From: Paludibacter sp.
GTDB lineage: Bacteria > Bacteroidota > Bacteroidia > Bacteroidales > Paludibacteraceae
DNA: 64,000 nt
Assembly: GCA_028710415.1 (NCBI GenBank)
Contig: JAQTUE010000014.1
Coordinates: 91,199 to 155,198, forward strand
Direction: 5' to 3'
Below are positions 12,834 to 21,121 of the stretch, piece by piece. A program made the translations under genes and the position numbers. Positions within the stretch are counted from its first letter, which is position 1. Each line of letters starts with the position of its first letter. The notes beneath the pieces were generated by a model. The model searched no databases. It worked only from the letters and a program-made list of their open reading frames with translations, and had not been told where the DNA came from.

Positions 12834-14291
12834 TTAGAGCTTTGCCTGTTTGTAGATTCCGAAACTATGAAGGGCAATACAAGCTTTTCCATCTGTGATC
12901 CGTAATCTGACATACGAAGCAGAGATTGGAGCAAACCGGACAATCCATTTGTATCCAATGCTTTGTTTGTTCGAAGCTTCTGAAATAGGTGTCCAGGTCT
13001 TTCCATTATTGGAGTAATCCACAGACCAGCCGGTGGTGCGATGCCCGAGTTGGATAACTTCTTGCAACATCAAGCAATCAAAGACTTTCCTGCTATCAAG
13101 CTTAAAAGTGATGGTGTCGGACTTGAACTTATCCTTTGTGGCAAAATAGGTGTTTTCGTTACCGTCAACCAGGTTTGAAGGATTGTAATTCCGTCCGCGT
13201 GTATGTAATGCAGTTATTTTTGCTCCCTTTGCAAAGTTTGATTTAAAGGAATTGGTAATCATAGAATGCAAACCGGCAACATTAGTCGAATCATCCGAAG
13301 GGATCAGTCCGCGTCTGTCAGGTGCCAGGTTCAATAGCAATACGCTGTTGCGGCCTACTGAGTTGCAATAAATGTCCCAAAGTTCCTTTACTGTTTTTGT
13401 ATGGCCATCTTCTTCCTTGTGATAAAACCAACTTGGACGGATGGAGACATCTACTTCAGCCGGGATATAGGCATTGCCATTTACCTGACCTTGATTTAAT
13501 TCTGTGATATGATCGGATTCTTCCTTTATTGAAAGAGAATCGATAGTAGACCAACAAGGGTCACCTGAGAATCCTGATTCATTCCCAACCCACCGGCAGT
13601 CTGCAAAACGATAGGAATTCTTTGTCCCGAAAATTACACATTTGGGTTGTAAAGTACGGACTGTATCCGCCCAACGGGTGTATAAAGGGGTGGTGAGTTC
13701 ATCGGCTCCGGCACCATCCCACCAAGTTTCCCATACCGTTCCGTAGTTTCTCATCAATTCGGATAACTGACTGGCATAATGGATACTGTAATCTTTCGTA
13801 TTATAAAGCGGAGACAACCTTTCATGCCTGTCATGTGGCCCAACATAGATCCCGGCTTTAATTCCGGCAGCTTTACATGCATCTAAATATTCACGCACTA
13901 CATCACCCTTTCCGTTTTTCCACGGACTGTTTTTTACGGAATAGTCTGAGTAATCACTTGGCCAGTTACAAAAACCATCGGCATGTTTTGCAACGATGAT
14001 GCCGCATGGAATACCGCCACTCTTGAGAACTTTCATCCATTGATTGCAATCTAATGCCGTAGGGTTGAACAAATAGGTTCCTGCTCTTCCATCTCCTTCA
14101 TTTACCATATCACAAAAGGTATTCATTCCAAAATGGAAAAATGCCATTATTTCCCGGTGATACCATTCCACCTGCCTTTCACTGGGGACAGGGCCTACAG
14201 GAGCAGGAGCCTGAGCTGACAGTTGCGAAGAAAAGCCGGAAAGGGACAATGTGATAATCAAAATGATTTGAATTCGTCTTTGTTTTTTCAT
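12834..14291 (-). CDS. GH29 alpha-L-fucosidase-type enzyme with discoidin-like C-terminus
   Basis: 485-residue secreted glycosidase. The signal peptide ends near SSQLSAQ. The N-terminal TIM barrel matches GH29: FFHFGMNTF, AKHADGFCNWPS, GIKAGIYVGPHDRHE. The catalytic nucleophile is D192 in WETWWDGAG. The C-terminal part from about residue 345 (LVDGNENTYFATKD to YVRLRITDG) is a small F5/8 type C (CBM32-like) domain. GH29 enzymes release terminal alpha-L-fucose by retaining hydrolysis. Some members act on related sugars. It follows the surface lipoprotein gene and precedes the GH2 gene in the same transcription direction. Confidence 0.92.
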   Translation of the reverse strand: MKKQRRIQIILIITLSLSGFSSQLSAQAPAPVGPVPSERQVEWYHREIMAFFHFGMNTFCDMVNEGDGRAGTYLFNPTALDCNQWMKVLKSGGIPCGIIVAKHADGFCNWPSDYSDYSVKNSPWKNGKGDVVREYLDACKAAGIKAGIYVGPHDRHERLSPLYNTKDYSIHYASQLSELMRNYGTVWETWWDGAGADELTTPLYTRWADTVRTLQPKCVIFGTKNSYRFADCRWVGNESGFSGDPCWSTIDSLSIKEESDHITELNQGQVNGNAYIPAEVDVSIRPSWFYHKEEDGHTKTVKELWDIYCNSVGRNSVLLLNLAPDRRGLIPSDDSTNVAGLHSMITNSFKSNFAKGAKITALHTRGRNYNPSNLVDGNENTYFATKDKFKSDTITFKLDSRKVFDCLMLQEVIQLGHRTTGWSVDYSNNGKTWTPISEASNKQSIGYKWIVRFAPISASYVRLRITDGKACIALHSFGIYKQAKL

Positions 14292-14322
14292 GTAAGTAAA
14301 ACTTTGTTTTTGAAGAAATAAT

Positions 14323-14350
14323 AACCCTCCAGTTTATGTAACTGGAAGGT
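14323..14350. other. Hairpin between lipoprotein and GH29 genes
   Basis: 12-base arms with one mismatch (ACCCTCCAGTT / AACTGGAAGGT) and loop TATGT. A T-run follows on the plus strand and precedes it on the minus (coding) strand. It would terminate plus-strand transcription well but minus-strand transcription poorly. It may set different mRNA levels for the SusCD part and the glycosidase part of the PUL. Confidence 0.5.
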
Positions 14351-14369
14351 TTTTTGTTAGAATCGAATA

Positions 14370-15356
14370 TTATAATGCGTATATCTCGGCAAGACTGGTT
14401 CCAGGTGCATTCCACGGACTGGTTACTGTTAATTTAAAATACCGGGCATTGGTATTTGGAATGGCTATTTTGTTTTCGTATACCTGATTGTCAACAGGGG
14501 GTAAGGCCAGGTTGAAAGGGCCTTTATTCGTCCAGTTTAGCCCATCAGTACTTAATGAAATAGTCATTATTTTAGGTTGACCATGACCACTGGTTGCCCC
14601 GTCACCGGTAAATTGCCGGCATATATACGATATCCCATGGAGCATTTTAGTTTCGCCCATGTCAATTGTAATATAATGAGGAGGTGGTACGTCATCCGGA
14701 TCCCATTTGCTGTGCCAGTAGGTTTCAACCACTCCATCAATGGCTGCTATGGCAAGGCCATTATCATTTGTTCCATCTCCTTCACCCGGTTCCTGGGATG
14801 AAAAGCCTGAGATTGTCCATTTCGACCTGTCAAAATGAGGCAAATTATCGATTGATGGGGTGCGTGTTACAATAAAATAAGTTGTTTTTTGAACAGGGCT
14901 GAGTTCGGCTCCCTGAACATTATCAATCGTAACGGGTAACAAATAAGTCGCAAATGCTTCCAATGCATCACCTTTTGAGAGAATAAGTTTTAATCCGGAT
15001 GTTGCGGCCTGGCCTTTTGCAATGGCACCACTCGCCTGCAGGGTATAATTTGCAGCAGGCAACGTTTTGTAACTGGTGCCGTTCAGGCTGTTATATCCGG
15101 CAACTAAATTAGTATCCGCCTTAAAATGAATAGTAACATCATTCTGCGAATTAGCCAACGCAGTGGGGTAATCAGCTCCCACAAAGGTAGCCTGATATTC
15201 TATGGTATCCGTAACATCAAATGAATTGCTTATTTCAGGCTTATGCATGTATATACTTGCATTTTTAGAATAATCAAAATTCTGATTACAACCGGATAAT
15301 AATATTATAGTGATCAATAATTGAAAACTAATAAGATATTTCTGATATTGTTTCAT
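14370..15356 (-). CDS. DUF1735/discoidin-domain surface lipoprotein
   Basis: 328-residue lipoprotein with lipobox LLSGC near residue 22. The N-terminal half (about 35-165, NASIYMHKPEISNSFDVTD to TYFIVTRT) is the DUF1735 (BT_3987-like) beta domain found after SusD in PULs. The C-terminal half (about 175-328) is an F5/8 type C domain (WTISGFSSQEPGEGDGTN, YWHSKWDP, YFKLTVTSPW). Such proteins are surface glycan-binding proteins (SGBPs) that help SusC/SusD capture substrate. It lies directly after SusD, the usual SGBP position. Confidence 0.85.
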   Translation of the reverse strand: MKQYQKYLISFQLLITIILLSGCNQNFDYSKNASIYMHKPEISNSFDVTDTIEYQATFVGADYPTALANSQNDVTIHFKADTNLVAGYNSLNGTSYKTLPAANYTLQASGAIAKGQAATSGLKLILSKGDALEAFATYLLPVTIDNVQGAELSPVQKTTYFIVTRTPSIDNLPHFDRSKWTISGFSSQEPGEGDGTNDNGLAIAAIDGVVETYWHSKWDPDDVPPPHYITIDMGETKMLHGISYICRQFTGDGATSGHGQPKIMTISLSTDGLNWTNKGPFNLALPPVDNQVYENKIAIPNTNARYFKLTVTSPWNAPGTSLAEIYAL

Positions 15357-15384
15357 GTTTTATTTTTTTTATTGTTCTGATAAA

Positions 15385-17046
15385 TTACCAGCCGGGATTT
15401 TGTGTCAAATTAGAATTCAATGAGATTTCTCCTGTTGGCAGTGGGTAAAGGTACATCCTGTCCTTCCAGGCACGGGTAACATTCCCCGGATAAACTTTGA
15501 CATTATTGTCTGAAGTAAACTCAGTACCTGAATAATTAGCCTGAAGTGATGGATCTAATTTCAATCCAACAATTGTTTTCGGATTATTTATCAGGGATCC
15601 TGCTTTCCAGCGAAGCAAGTCATTGAATCGGAAACCTTCTGCTGCTAATTCTATCCTTCGTTCACGGCGGATTTCATTCAATAAAGGAGAAACAGAATAT
15701 CCCCAACCGGGCCAGTTTACATCTATAAACCCGACATTTGCATCCAGGTGAGCCATATTCACCCGGTTCCGTAATACATTAATTGTTTTATCCAGGACAG
15801 TTTGGTCGCATGCCCCCAATTCTGCCTTTGCTTCAGCTTCAATAAGAAGCGTTTCGGCATAACGGAAAATGAATACATCAAGAGTAGACAGGGCAAAATT
15901 CCATTGGGTACGGTCCGAAGATGCGAATTTAATGATCCTGTATCCGGTTGAACAACTGTTGCTACTAATGCGTGGCCTGGTAATGGTATCACCATCGTTA
16001 AAAAGGACGTACCTTTGCGTCGCAATCATTTGCTTTAACCGGGGATCCCTGTTTGAAAATTCAATATCCCATTTATTGGCTGAAATATCTGTATATTCAG
16101 GATGTAAAGATATTGGCTTGCCATCTGAGAATAACGCGGATTCTACAAAATCCTTACTGAACCCTGATCCAAATTCATCCAGTTGACGGGTGAGGTTTTG
16201 TGTTTTTAAATCTTTAATGTATCGCATCGGCAGAATTGCTTCCGGATTGCCCTGCAATTCATCCTGAACAAAAAGATTATAATAATCAGAATTGGGATTT
16301 CCGGTTTTATAAATGCTATACTTCCCAGAATTCATAACCAGTTCAGCTGCACTGGCTGCCTCGTTGAGAAACTTTATTTCGTCCCCTAAATTATGATACT
16401 TCCTGTAAGTTCCCTCAAAAAGACAAATTCTTGCTTTTAGGGCAGCAGCAACATATTTATTTATTCTTCCTGTTTCAGCATCTTCTGGAAGTGGCAGGTT
16501 TGCAATTGCATAATCGAGGTCATTCAATACAGAATCCATGACCAGTTTTCTGGAATCCCTAGCTTTGTTTAATTCGGCTAGATCAGACGTATTCAAATCT
16601 TTGCCGTACCAGGGCACATCTCCAAAACGAATAACTTTATTCGAATAAAGTAAAGCCCGAAAAAACTTCACTTCACCAACATATTTATTCTTAATTTGCC
16701 GGCTTACATTTGCCTGGTTATATCGTTGAAGAAAATAATTGCAACTACGAATGTCACCCCAGTTCCAACCGGCATCACCGGCTGAATTTGGCACGGTGTA
16801 CAAGTCAAACAGGTAATCAATCTTTACTGTTGGGACCTGATTGTCGCTCCAGTTATCACCAAAAGGATCAGATTGCGGTAGTAAAGTATAAAGATTATTA
16901 CAATAGGATTTCAGGTCATTTTCAGTGTGCCAGAAATAATAGTCTGTCAGCGTATCAAGAGGTTTCCTGTCCATGAAACTATCGTTGCAACCGCATAAGG
17001 CTAAACTTAAGAGTGCAATCGCCAGTTTAGATTTTATATTTTTCAT
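15385..17046 (-). CDS. SusD/RagB-family nutrient-binding lipoprotein
   Basis: 553-residue SusD-like lipoprotein with lipobox LALCGC near residue 19. It has N-terminal TPR-like helices (YFWHTENDLKSYCNNLY, YLFDLY) and the C-terminal SusD signature (FIFRYAETLLIEAEAKAELG, LLNEIRRERRIELAAEGFRFNDLLRWKAG). SusD caps the SusC barrel on the cell surface and delivers oligosaccharide to it. It lies 42 bp downstream of susC. The ligand is not predictable from sequence alone. Confidence 0.95.
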   Translation of the reverse strand: MKNIKSKLAIALLSLALCGCNDSFMDRKPLDTLTDYYFWHTENDLKSYCNNLYTLLPQSDPFGDNWSDNQVPTVKIDYLFDLYTVPNSAGDAGWNWGDIRSCNYFLQRYNQANVSRQIKNKYVGEVKFFRALLYSNKVIRFGDVPWYGKDLNTSDLAELNKARDSRKLVMDSVLNDLDYAIANLPLPEDAETGRINKYVAAALKARICLFEGTYRKYHNLGDEIKFLNEAASAAELVMNSGKYSIYKTGNPNSDYYNLFVQDELQGNPEAILPMRYIKDLKTQNLTRQLDEFGSGFSKDFVESALFSDGKPISLHPEYTDISANKWDIEFSNRDPRLKQMIATQRYVLFNDGDTITRPRISSNSCSTGYRIIKFASSDRTQWNFALSTLDVFIFRYAETLLIEAEAKAELGACDQTVLDKTINVLRNRVNMAHLDANVGFIDVNWPGWGYSVSPLLNEIRRERRIELAAEGFRFNDLLRWKAGSLINNPKTIVGLKLDPSLQANYSGTEFTSDNNVKVYPGNVTRAWKDRMYLYPLPTGEISLNSNLTQNPGW

Positions 17047-17088
17047 TTTTTCATTTTGTGTTAAATAGATTATAAATAAATCACTTGA

Positions 17089-20000
17089 TTAAAATGCAAC
17101 CTGTACACCAAAAACCCATGATTTTTGGAGAGTTTGTTGTTGGTTTGACAATACTTCCGGATCAAAGGCCTCAAACATTTTAGTATAATCCAGGATGTTT
17201 TGACCGGAAACATATAAATGAACTTTATTTATTTTGAATTTATTGATGAATTGCTTTGGGATACTGTACCCAAGAGAAATATTTTTCAATCTTAAGTAAG
17301 CATCATTCTGCAGATATTTGGTTTGTGTTTGCTGGTTTCCGCTGCCATCGATCCGTAACCTGGGGTAGTAAGCATTCGTATTTGCCGGTGTCCAGTGGTC
17401 CTTTTGATAAATCATTGGAACATTCCATTCCCCGGTAAATCCCCAGAAAGTGCTTCCTCCAATAACGGCATCACTCTTTCCTATTCCCTGGAGTAAAAAG
17501 TCAAAATCAATATCTTTCCAGTTTAATGCACCTCTAAAACCTACATTATAACGAGGAGTAGAGTTGCCGATTACTTTCAAATCACCATGGTTGGAAACGG
17601 TATATTGACCATTATCTATTTTCCCGTCTCTGTTCAGGTCGGCATACTGGATGTCTCCTGCCATCCAATTTCCACCCCATATTTTCTTTTGGCTTACTGT
17701 TCCTGAGGTAGCGTCTTTGATAGGAGATGCAGGATCTGAATTGGCTGCCATGGCTCCATTGTCAGATAAAAATCCTACAGTTTGGTATCCCCAGATTTCC
17801 CCAAGTTTTTGCCCCACATAATATGATCCGAGACTTCCGGTGGGATTATTGAATTTTGTAATTTCACTCTGGTTATCCGAAAGTACCACAGATACTTCAT
17901 ACTTAAAATCCTTTTGTAGGCGATCTTTCCATGTCAGTGTCAACTCCCAGCCATTGGTGCGTAAATCTGCCGCATTTTCAACCGGAACACTGGCACCAAG
18001 AACGGCTGGCAACTGTTGCCCTGAAGTTAGCATCCCGCTGGTCTTGCGTACATAATAATCAAAGGTACCGGAAAATTTATTGAATAACGTAAAGTCTACT
18101 CCTCCATCCAGTGTACTTACATTTTCCCAGGTAAGTGAAGAACTTACTAATCCGGCCCACCCAATGCCAACAGGCTGTGAGCTTCCCATAATATAATTCA
18201 CGGCATTGTTCGTCGACAAGGATGCAATATAAGGGTAATTGTTTCCATTAACCTGGTTTCCAAGATTTCCGTACGATCCCCTGATTTTGAAATCAGAAAT
18301 CACGGAACTTAGTGAACTCATGAAACTTTCCTTTGAAATACGCCAACCGCCCGATATAGAAGGAAAGAACCCGAACCGGCTGCTTTTAGGAAAACGGGAT
18401 GACCCATCATATCTTCCATTCATTTCAAGCAGGTATTTATCGTTATAAATATAATTTACCCTGAAGAACGCCCCTCTTAAGGCCCATTCCGAAATACCAT
18501 TGGAAACAGCAGGACTCGCATTTGTAGCCAGGTTTAAACTTGGGAAGTCATTATTAATAAGATTATTATGTTGTGCTGAAAAACCGCTTTGCTGATTGAA
18601 TTCCTGATTAAATCCTGCCAATACCTTCAGATAATGTTTTTCAGAAAATGTTTTTACATATTCTGTATAGGCATTCATGGAATAATATTGATTTACATAG
18701 TTACTCTCAGCATAATAGTTAGGATTTGTATGAGGGAAATCATCTAAATACACCCCATTTATACCGTATTCAGGTATTATTTTTTGATGATTAGTCTGGT
18801 TTTCCGAATATTTCTGAATTGTATAATCAAAATTGAAGCTTAATCCTTTTATTCTGGGAGGGGCAATCTTCACTCCCCCGGTAATCCATAAGTCATTCGA
18901 ATAAAAAATCTGACGGCCATTTAACATCTGTACGGCTATGGGATTGGTATAATCCCCTTGACCGCTGTAATTCCCATCCGGGAATTGAACCGGCATAGTT
19001 GGTTTCAAATCATTTCCCATCCATGAATTCCCAAGGAAAATAGGATTCGGTTGATCCAGGTCTTTTCGGTTATATTTTACACTCCCGGTTAATGTTAGCC
19101 AGTCTGTTGGTTCTGTACTCCCTCCCAACGAGACATTGGAGCGGTTATAACTCTCATTAGCATACCTAAGCAAGCTTCCCTGGTCAAAAAATCCGACAGA
19201 GGCATAAAAAGAGGATTTCCCTTCACCCCCGGTAATGCTGATGTCATTCGATTTCGATAAGGCACTTGGAAGATACATTTCATTATACCAATCGGTATTA
19301 CCGGTGTACCAGTACTTTCTGGAATCCCCGAATTTTGCAGGCATGACAGAATTTGCCGGTATCGGATTAGCCAGGTATTTCTTTATTTGAGCATAAAAAT
19401 CAGGGTCATTAAACATGGCTCCCTGGTTGGTACCTCCGGAAGCAGCACTTGCTTCCCTAAACATATCTACGTAATCCAGTGAATTTAAATACCTGGGCAG
19501 GCGGGTAGGACTATTTACCGAATAGGAGCCTTTATAGCTCACCCGGACAGGTGTGTTTTTCTTCCCTTTTTTGGTGGTTATCAGGATAACTCCAAAAGCA
19601 GCCCTTGCACCGTATATTGCTGCTGATGCTGCATCTTTCAACACTGTAATGCTTTCAACATCATCCGGGTTAATCTGGTTCGGATCCATCTGTACCCCAT
19701 CAATCAGGATTAACGGCCCTCCCCCGTTTATGGAGGTAATTCCGCGTACATTAAATGAAGCGTCAGCATTTAAAGCTCCGTTAGGCATTGAGATATTCAG
19801 GTTGGGTATTAAACCCTGTAATCCCTGACCCAAATTGGTGATCTGACGGTTTTCCAAAACATCGGAGTTTACTGATGATACTGCTCCGGTAAGGTTAACT
19901 TTTTTTTGTGTGCCATACCCCACTACCACAACCTCATCCAGTTGCTGCAAACTGGGTTTCATCTGTACATTGATTATTTTATTTCCCTCAACTTTAATTT

Positions 20001-20238
20001 GTTGGGATTCATACCCCATAAATGAAAACTTCAGGATGCTTCCATTGTTTTCTGCATTCATTGAGTAATCACCTTTTGAATCAGTGATTGTTCCATTTGC
20101 TGTACCTATCTGAACAACTGTAACACCGGGTAATGGTACGTTGCCATCTTCGGTTACTTTTCCTTTGACTGATACTTGCTGACCAAAAGCAAACACAGGC
20201 AGTAAAAAAAGCAGTAAAATTAATTTTAGTTTAATCAT
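17089..20238 (-). CDS. SusC/RagA-family TonB-dependent outer-membrane transporter
   Basis: 1049-residue TonB-dependent receptor. It has signal peptide MIKLKLILLLFLLPVFAFGQ, then a carboxypeptidase-D-like CNA-B domain (VSVKGKVTEDGNVPLPGVTVV). The SusC-type TonB box follows (LDEVVVVGYGTQKKVNLTGAV, about residues 100-120), then the plug domain (LENRQITNLGQGLQGLIPN) and a 22-strand-type barrel ending in Phe (KSWVFGVQVAF). It imports oligosaccharides with its SusD partner using TonB/ExbBD energy. There is no N-terminal secretin/TonB (STN) domain, so it is not an anti-sigma-coupled receptor. Control probably comes from the neighbouring membrane regulator or the AACCGGTT sites upstream. Confidence 0.96.
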   Translation of the reverse strand: MIKLKLILLLFLLPVFAFGQQVSVKGKVTEDGNVPLPGVTVVQIGTANGTITDSKGDYSMNAENNGSILKFSFMGYESQQIKVEGNKIINVQMKPSLQQLDEVVVVGYGTQKKVNLTGAVSSVNSDVLENRQITNLGQGLQGLIPNLNISMPNGALNADASFNVRGITSINGGGPLILIDGVQMDPNQINPDDVESITVLKDAASAAIYGARAAFGVILITTKKGKKNTPVRVSYKGSYSVNSPTRLPRYLNSLDYVDMFREASAASGGTNQGAMFNDPDFYAQIKKYLANPIPANSVMPAKFGDSRKYWYTGNTDWYNEMYLPSALSKSNDISITGGEGKSSFYASVGFFDQGSLLRYANESYNRSNVSLGGSTEPTDWLTLTGSVKYNRKDLDQPNPIFLGNSWMGNDLKPTMPVQFPDGNYSGQGDYTNPIAVQMLNGRQIFYSNDLWITGGVKIAPPRIKGLSFNFDYTIQKYSENQTNHQKIIPEYGINGVYLDDFPHTNPNYYAESNYVNQYYSMNAYTEYVKTFSEKHYLKVLAGFNQEFNQQSGFSAQHNNLINNDFPSLNLATNASPAVSNGISEWALRGAFFRVNYIYNDKYLLEMNGRYDGSSRFPKSSRFGFFPSISGGWRISKESFMSSLSSVISDFKIRGSYGNLGNQVNGNNYPYIASLSTNNAVNYIMGSSQPVGIGWAGLVSSSLTWENVSTLDGGVDFTLFNKFSGTFDYYVRKTSGMLTSGQQLPAVLGASVPVENAADLRTNGWELTLTWKDRLQKDFKYEVSVVLSDNQSEITKFNNPTGSLGSYYVGQKLGEIWGYQTVGFLSDNGAMAANSDPASPIKDATSGTVSQKKIWGGNWMAGDIQYADLNRDGKIDNGQYTVSNHGDLKVIGNSTPRYNVGFRGALNWKDIDFDFLLQGIGKSDAVIGGSTFWGFTGEWNVPMIYQKDHWTPANTNAYYPRLRIDGSGNQQTQTKYLQNDAYLRLKNISLGYSIPKQFINKFKINKVHLYVSGQNILDYTKMFEAFDPEVLSNQQQTLQKSWVFGVQVAF

Positions 20239-20569
20239 GAGTATTGAATTAGATTTATTAATGCAATCAGTAGGTTTACTGATTAATCCGATAGTAATTT
20301 TGAATTTAAGAAGGGATAGTAAATTTTATCAGCCGATTAAGTAAAGATATTTTCTGCCCTTTTAATTTATTCCGGCATTCATAAAAATACGCTTGCCTTA
20401 TCTGTTCTTTCTAAAATGACTTTCTCTATAAATTCCTGAATTGATTTCATTCTGTTTGCCAGTTCAATAAAAAGGAAACATAACTAACAGAATTTTGTTG
20501 CTAAAGATGTGGTTTCTTTTCCATGTGGTGATTTTGATTTTTTAGTGATAAATAATATTAAAGCTCGCT

Positions 20570-20579
20570 GAACCGGTTC
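20570..20579. promoter_or_regulatory. Putative operator, proximal copy
   Basis: Perfect 10-bp palindrome GAACCGGTTC. It shares the AACCGGTT octamer with 20617-20624, 46 bp away, and would lie just after the predicted start of susC transcription. Confidence 0.4.
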
Positions 20580-20590
20580 TAAACTTGTCG

Positions 20591-20618
20591 CAAATATATG
20601 TGATAATCAATTAATCAA
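20591..20618 (-). promoter_or_regulatory. Putative susC promoter
   Basis: On the minus strand, TTG (complement of 20616-20618), a 17-bp spacer and TATATTTG (complement of 20591-20598). This matches the Bacteroidota TTG-N17-23-TAnnTTTG promoter. Its -33 element overlaps the AACCGGTT palindrome at 20617-20624. Confidence 0.55.
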
Positions 20619-20624
20619 CCGGTT
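20617..20624. promoter_or_regulatory. Putative operator, distal copy
   Basis: AACCGGTT palindrome overlapping the -33 element of the putative susC promoter. It pairs with the copy at 20570-20579. A dimeric repressor or activator could bind both sites. Confidence 0.4.
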
Positions 20625-21015
20625 AATCTGCGGTTAAAGTTAGATTAATTGAATAATTAAATCACTAATCGTTTCGAATTTCAACTGTTCGGGAAGCTAA
20701 ACAGAATAACCATTATCAGTCCCTGACTATTTTTTCAATTGACTATAAGTGGCTTACGATTGTATCACGCCGAATAGGCATACAAAATTGAATTCAGATC
20801 GCAGGGCTGGCTGCTTTTTCTGCAAAATACATTCCTTTGAATCGGCTTTGATGAATAAAACCCCGAATCAATACCGATTGGGCGAAAATGTTCTGCGTTG
20901 ATGTTTCTTCAATATCTACTTAGCCTTACCGAAAATATTACGGAATTGTTTAAAGATCGGATTCCCGGGCGGGGTGTTTTAACGCAGCAAGCATGTTTTG
21001 TCAAATAATTGAATC

Positions 21016-21027
21016 CACCGATCGGTG
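21016..21027. promoter_or_regulatory. 12-bp perfect palindrome
   Basis: CACCGATCGGTG, with no loop and no T-run, between the regulator gene and susC. It could be a protein-binding site. The role is unknown. Confidence 0.3.
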
Positions 21028-21049
21028 AAACAACTGTTTTAAATAAAAA

Positions 21050-21081
21050 TACCTTATTAATCCGTGAGGAAGAATAAGGTA
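21050..21081 (-). terminator. Terminator of the membrane regulator gene
   Basis: Stem TACCTTATT / AATAAGGTA (9 bp) with a 14-base loop, followed on the minus strand by TTTTTATTT, shortly after the regulator stop. Confidence 0.7.
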
Positions 21082-21121
21082 CATTCTGGTATTTCAGCAT
21101 TTTCAATTCAATAAAATAGTT

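Larger units (their letters stand above)
20239..21121. other. 883-bp intergenic region upstream of susC
   Basis: Long spacer between the regulator's stop and the susC start, both on the minus strand. It contains a putative susC promoter at 20591-20618, two AACCGGTT palindromes, a 12-bp perfect palindrome CACCGATCGGTG at 21016-21027 and the regulator's terminator at 21050-21081. If the promoter is right, the susC mRNA has a leader of about 345 bases. No gene was seen in it. Confidence 0.7.
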
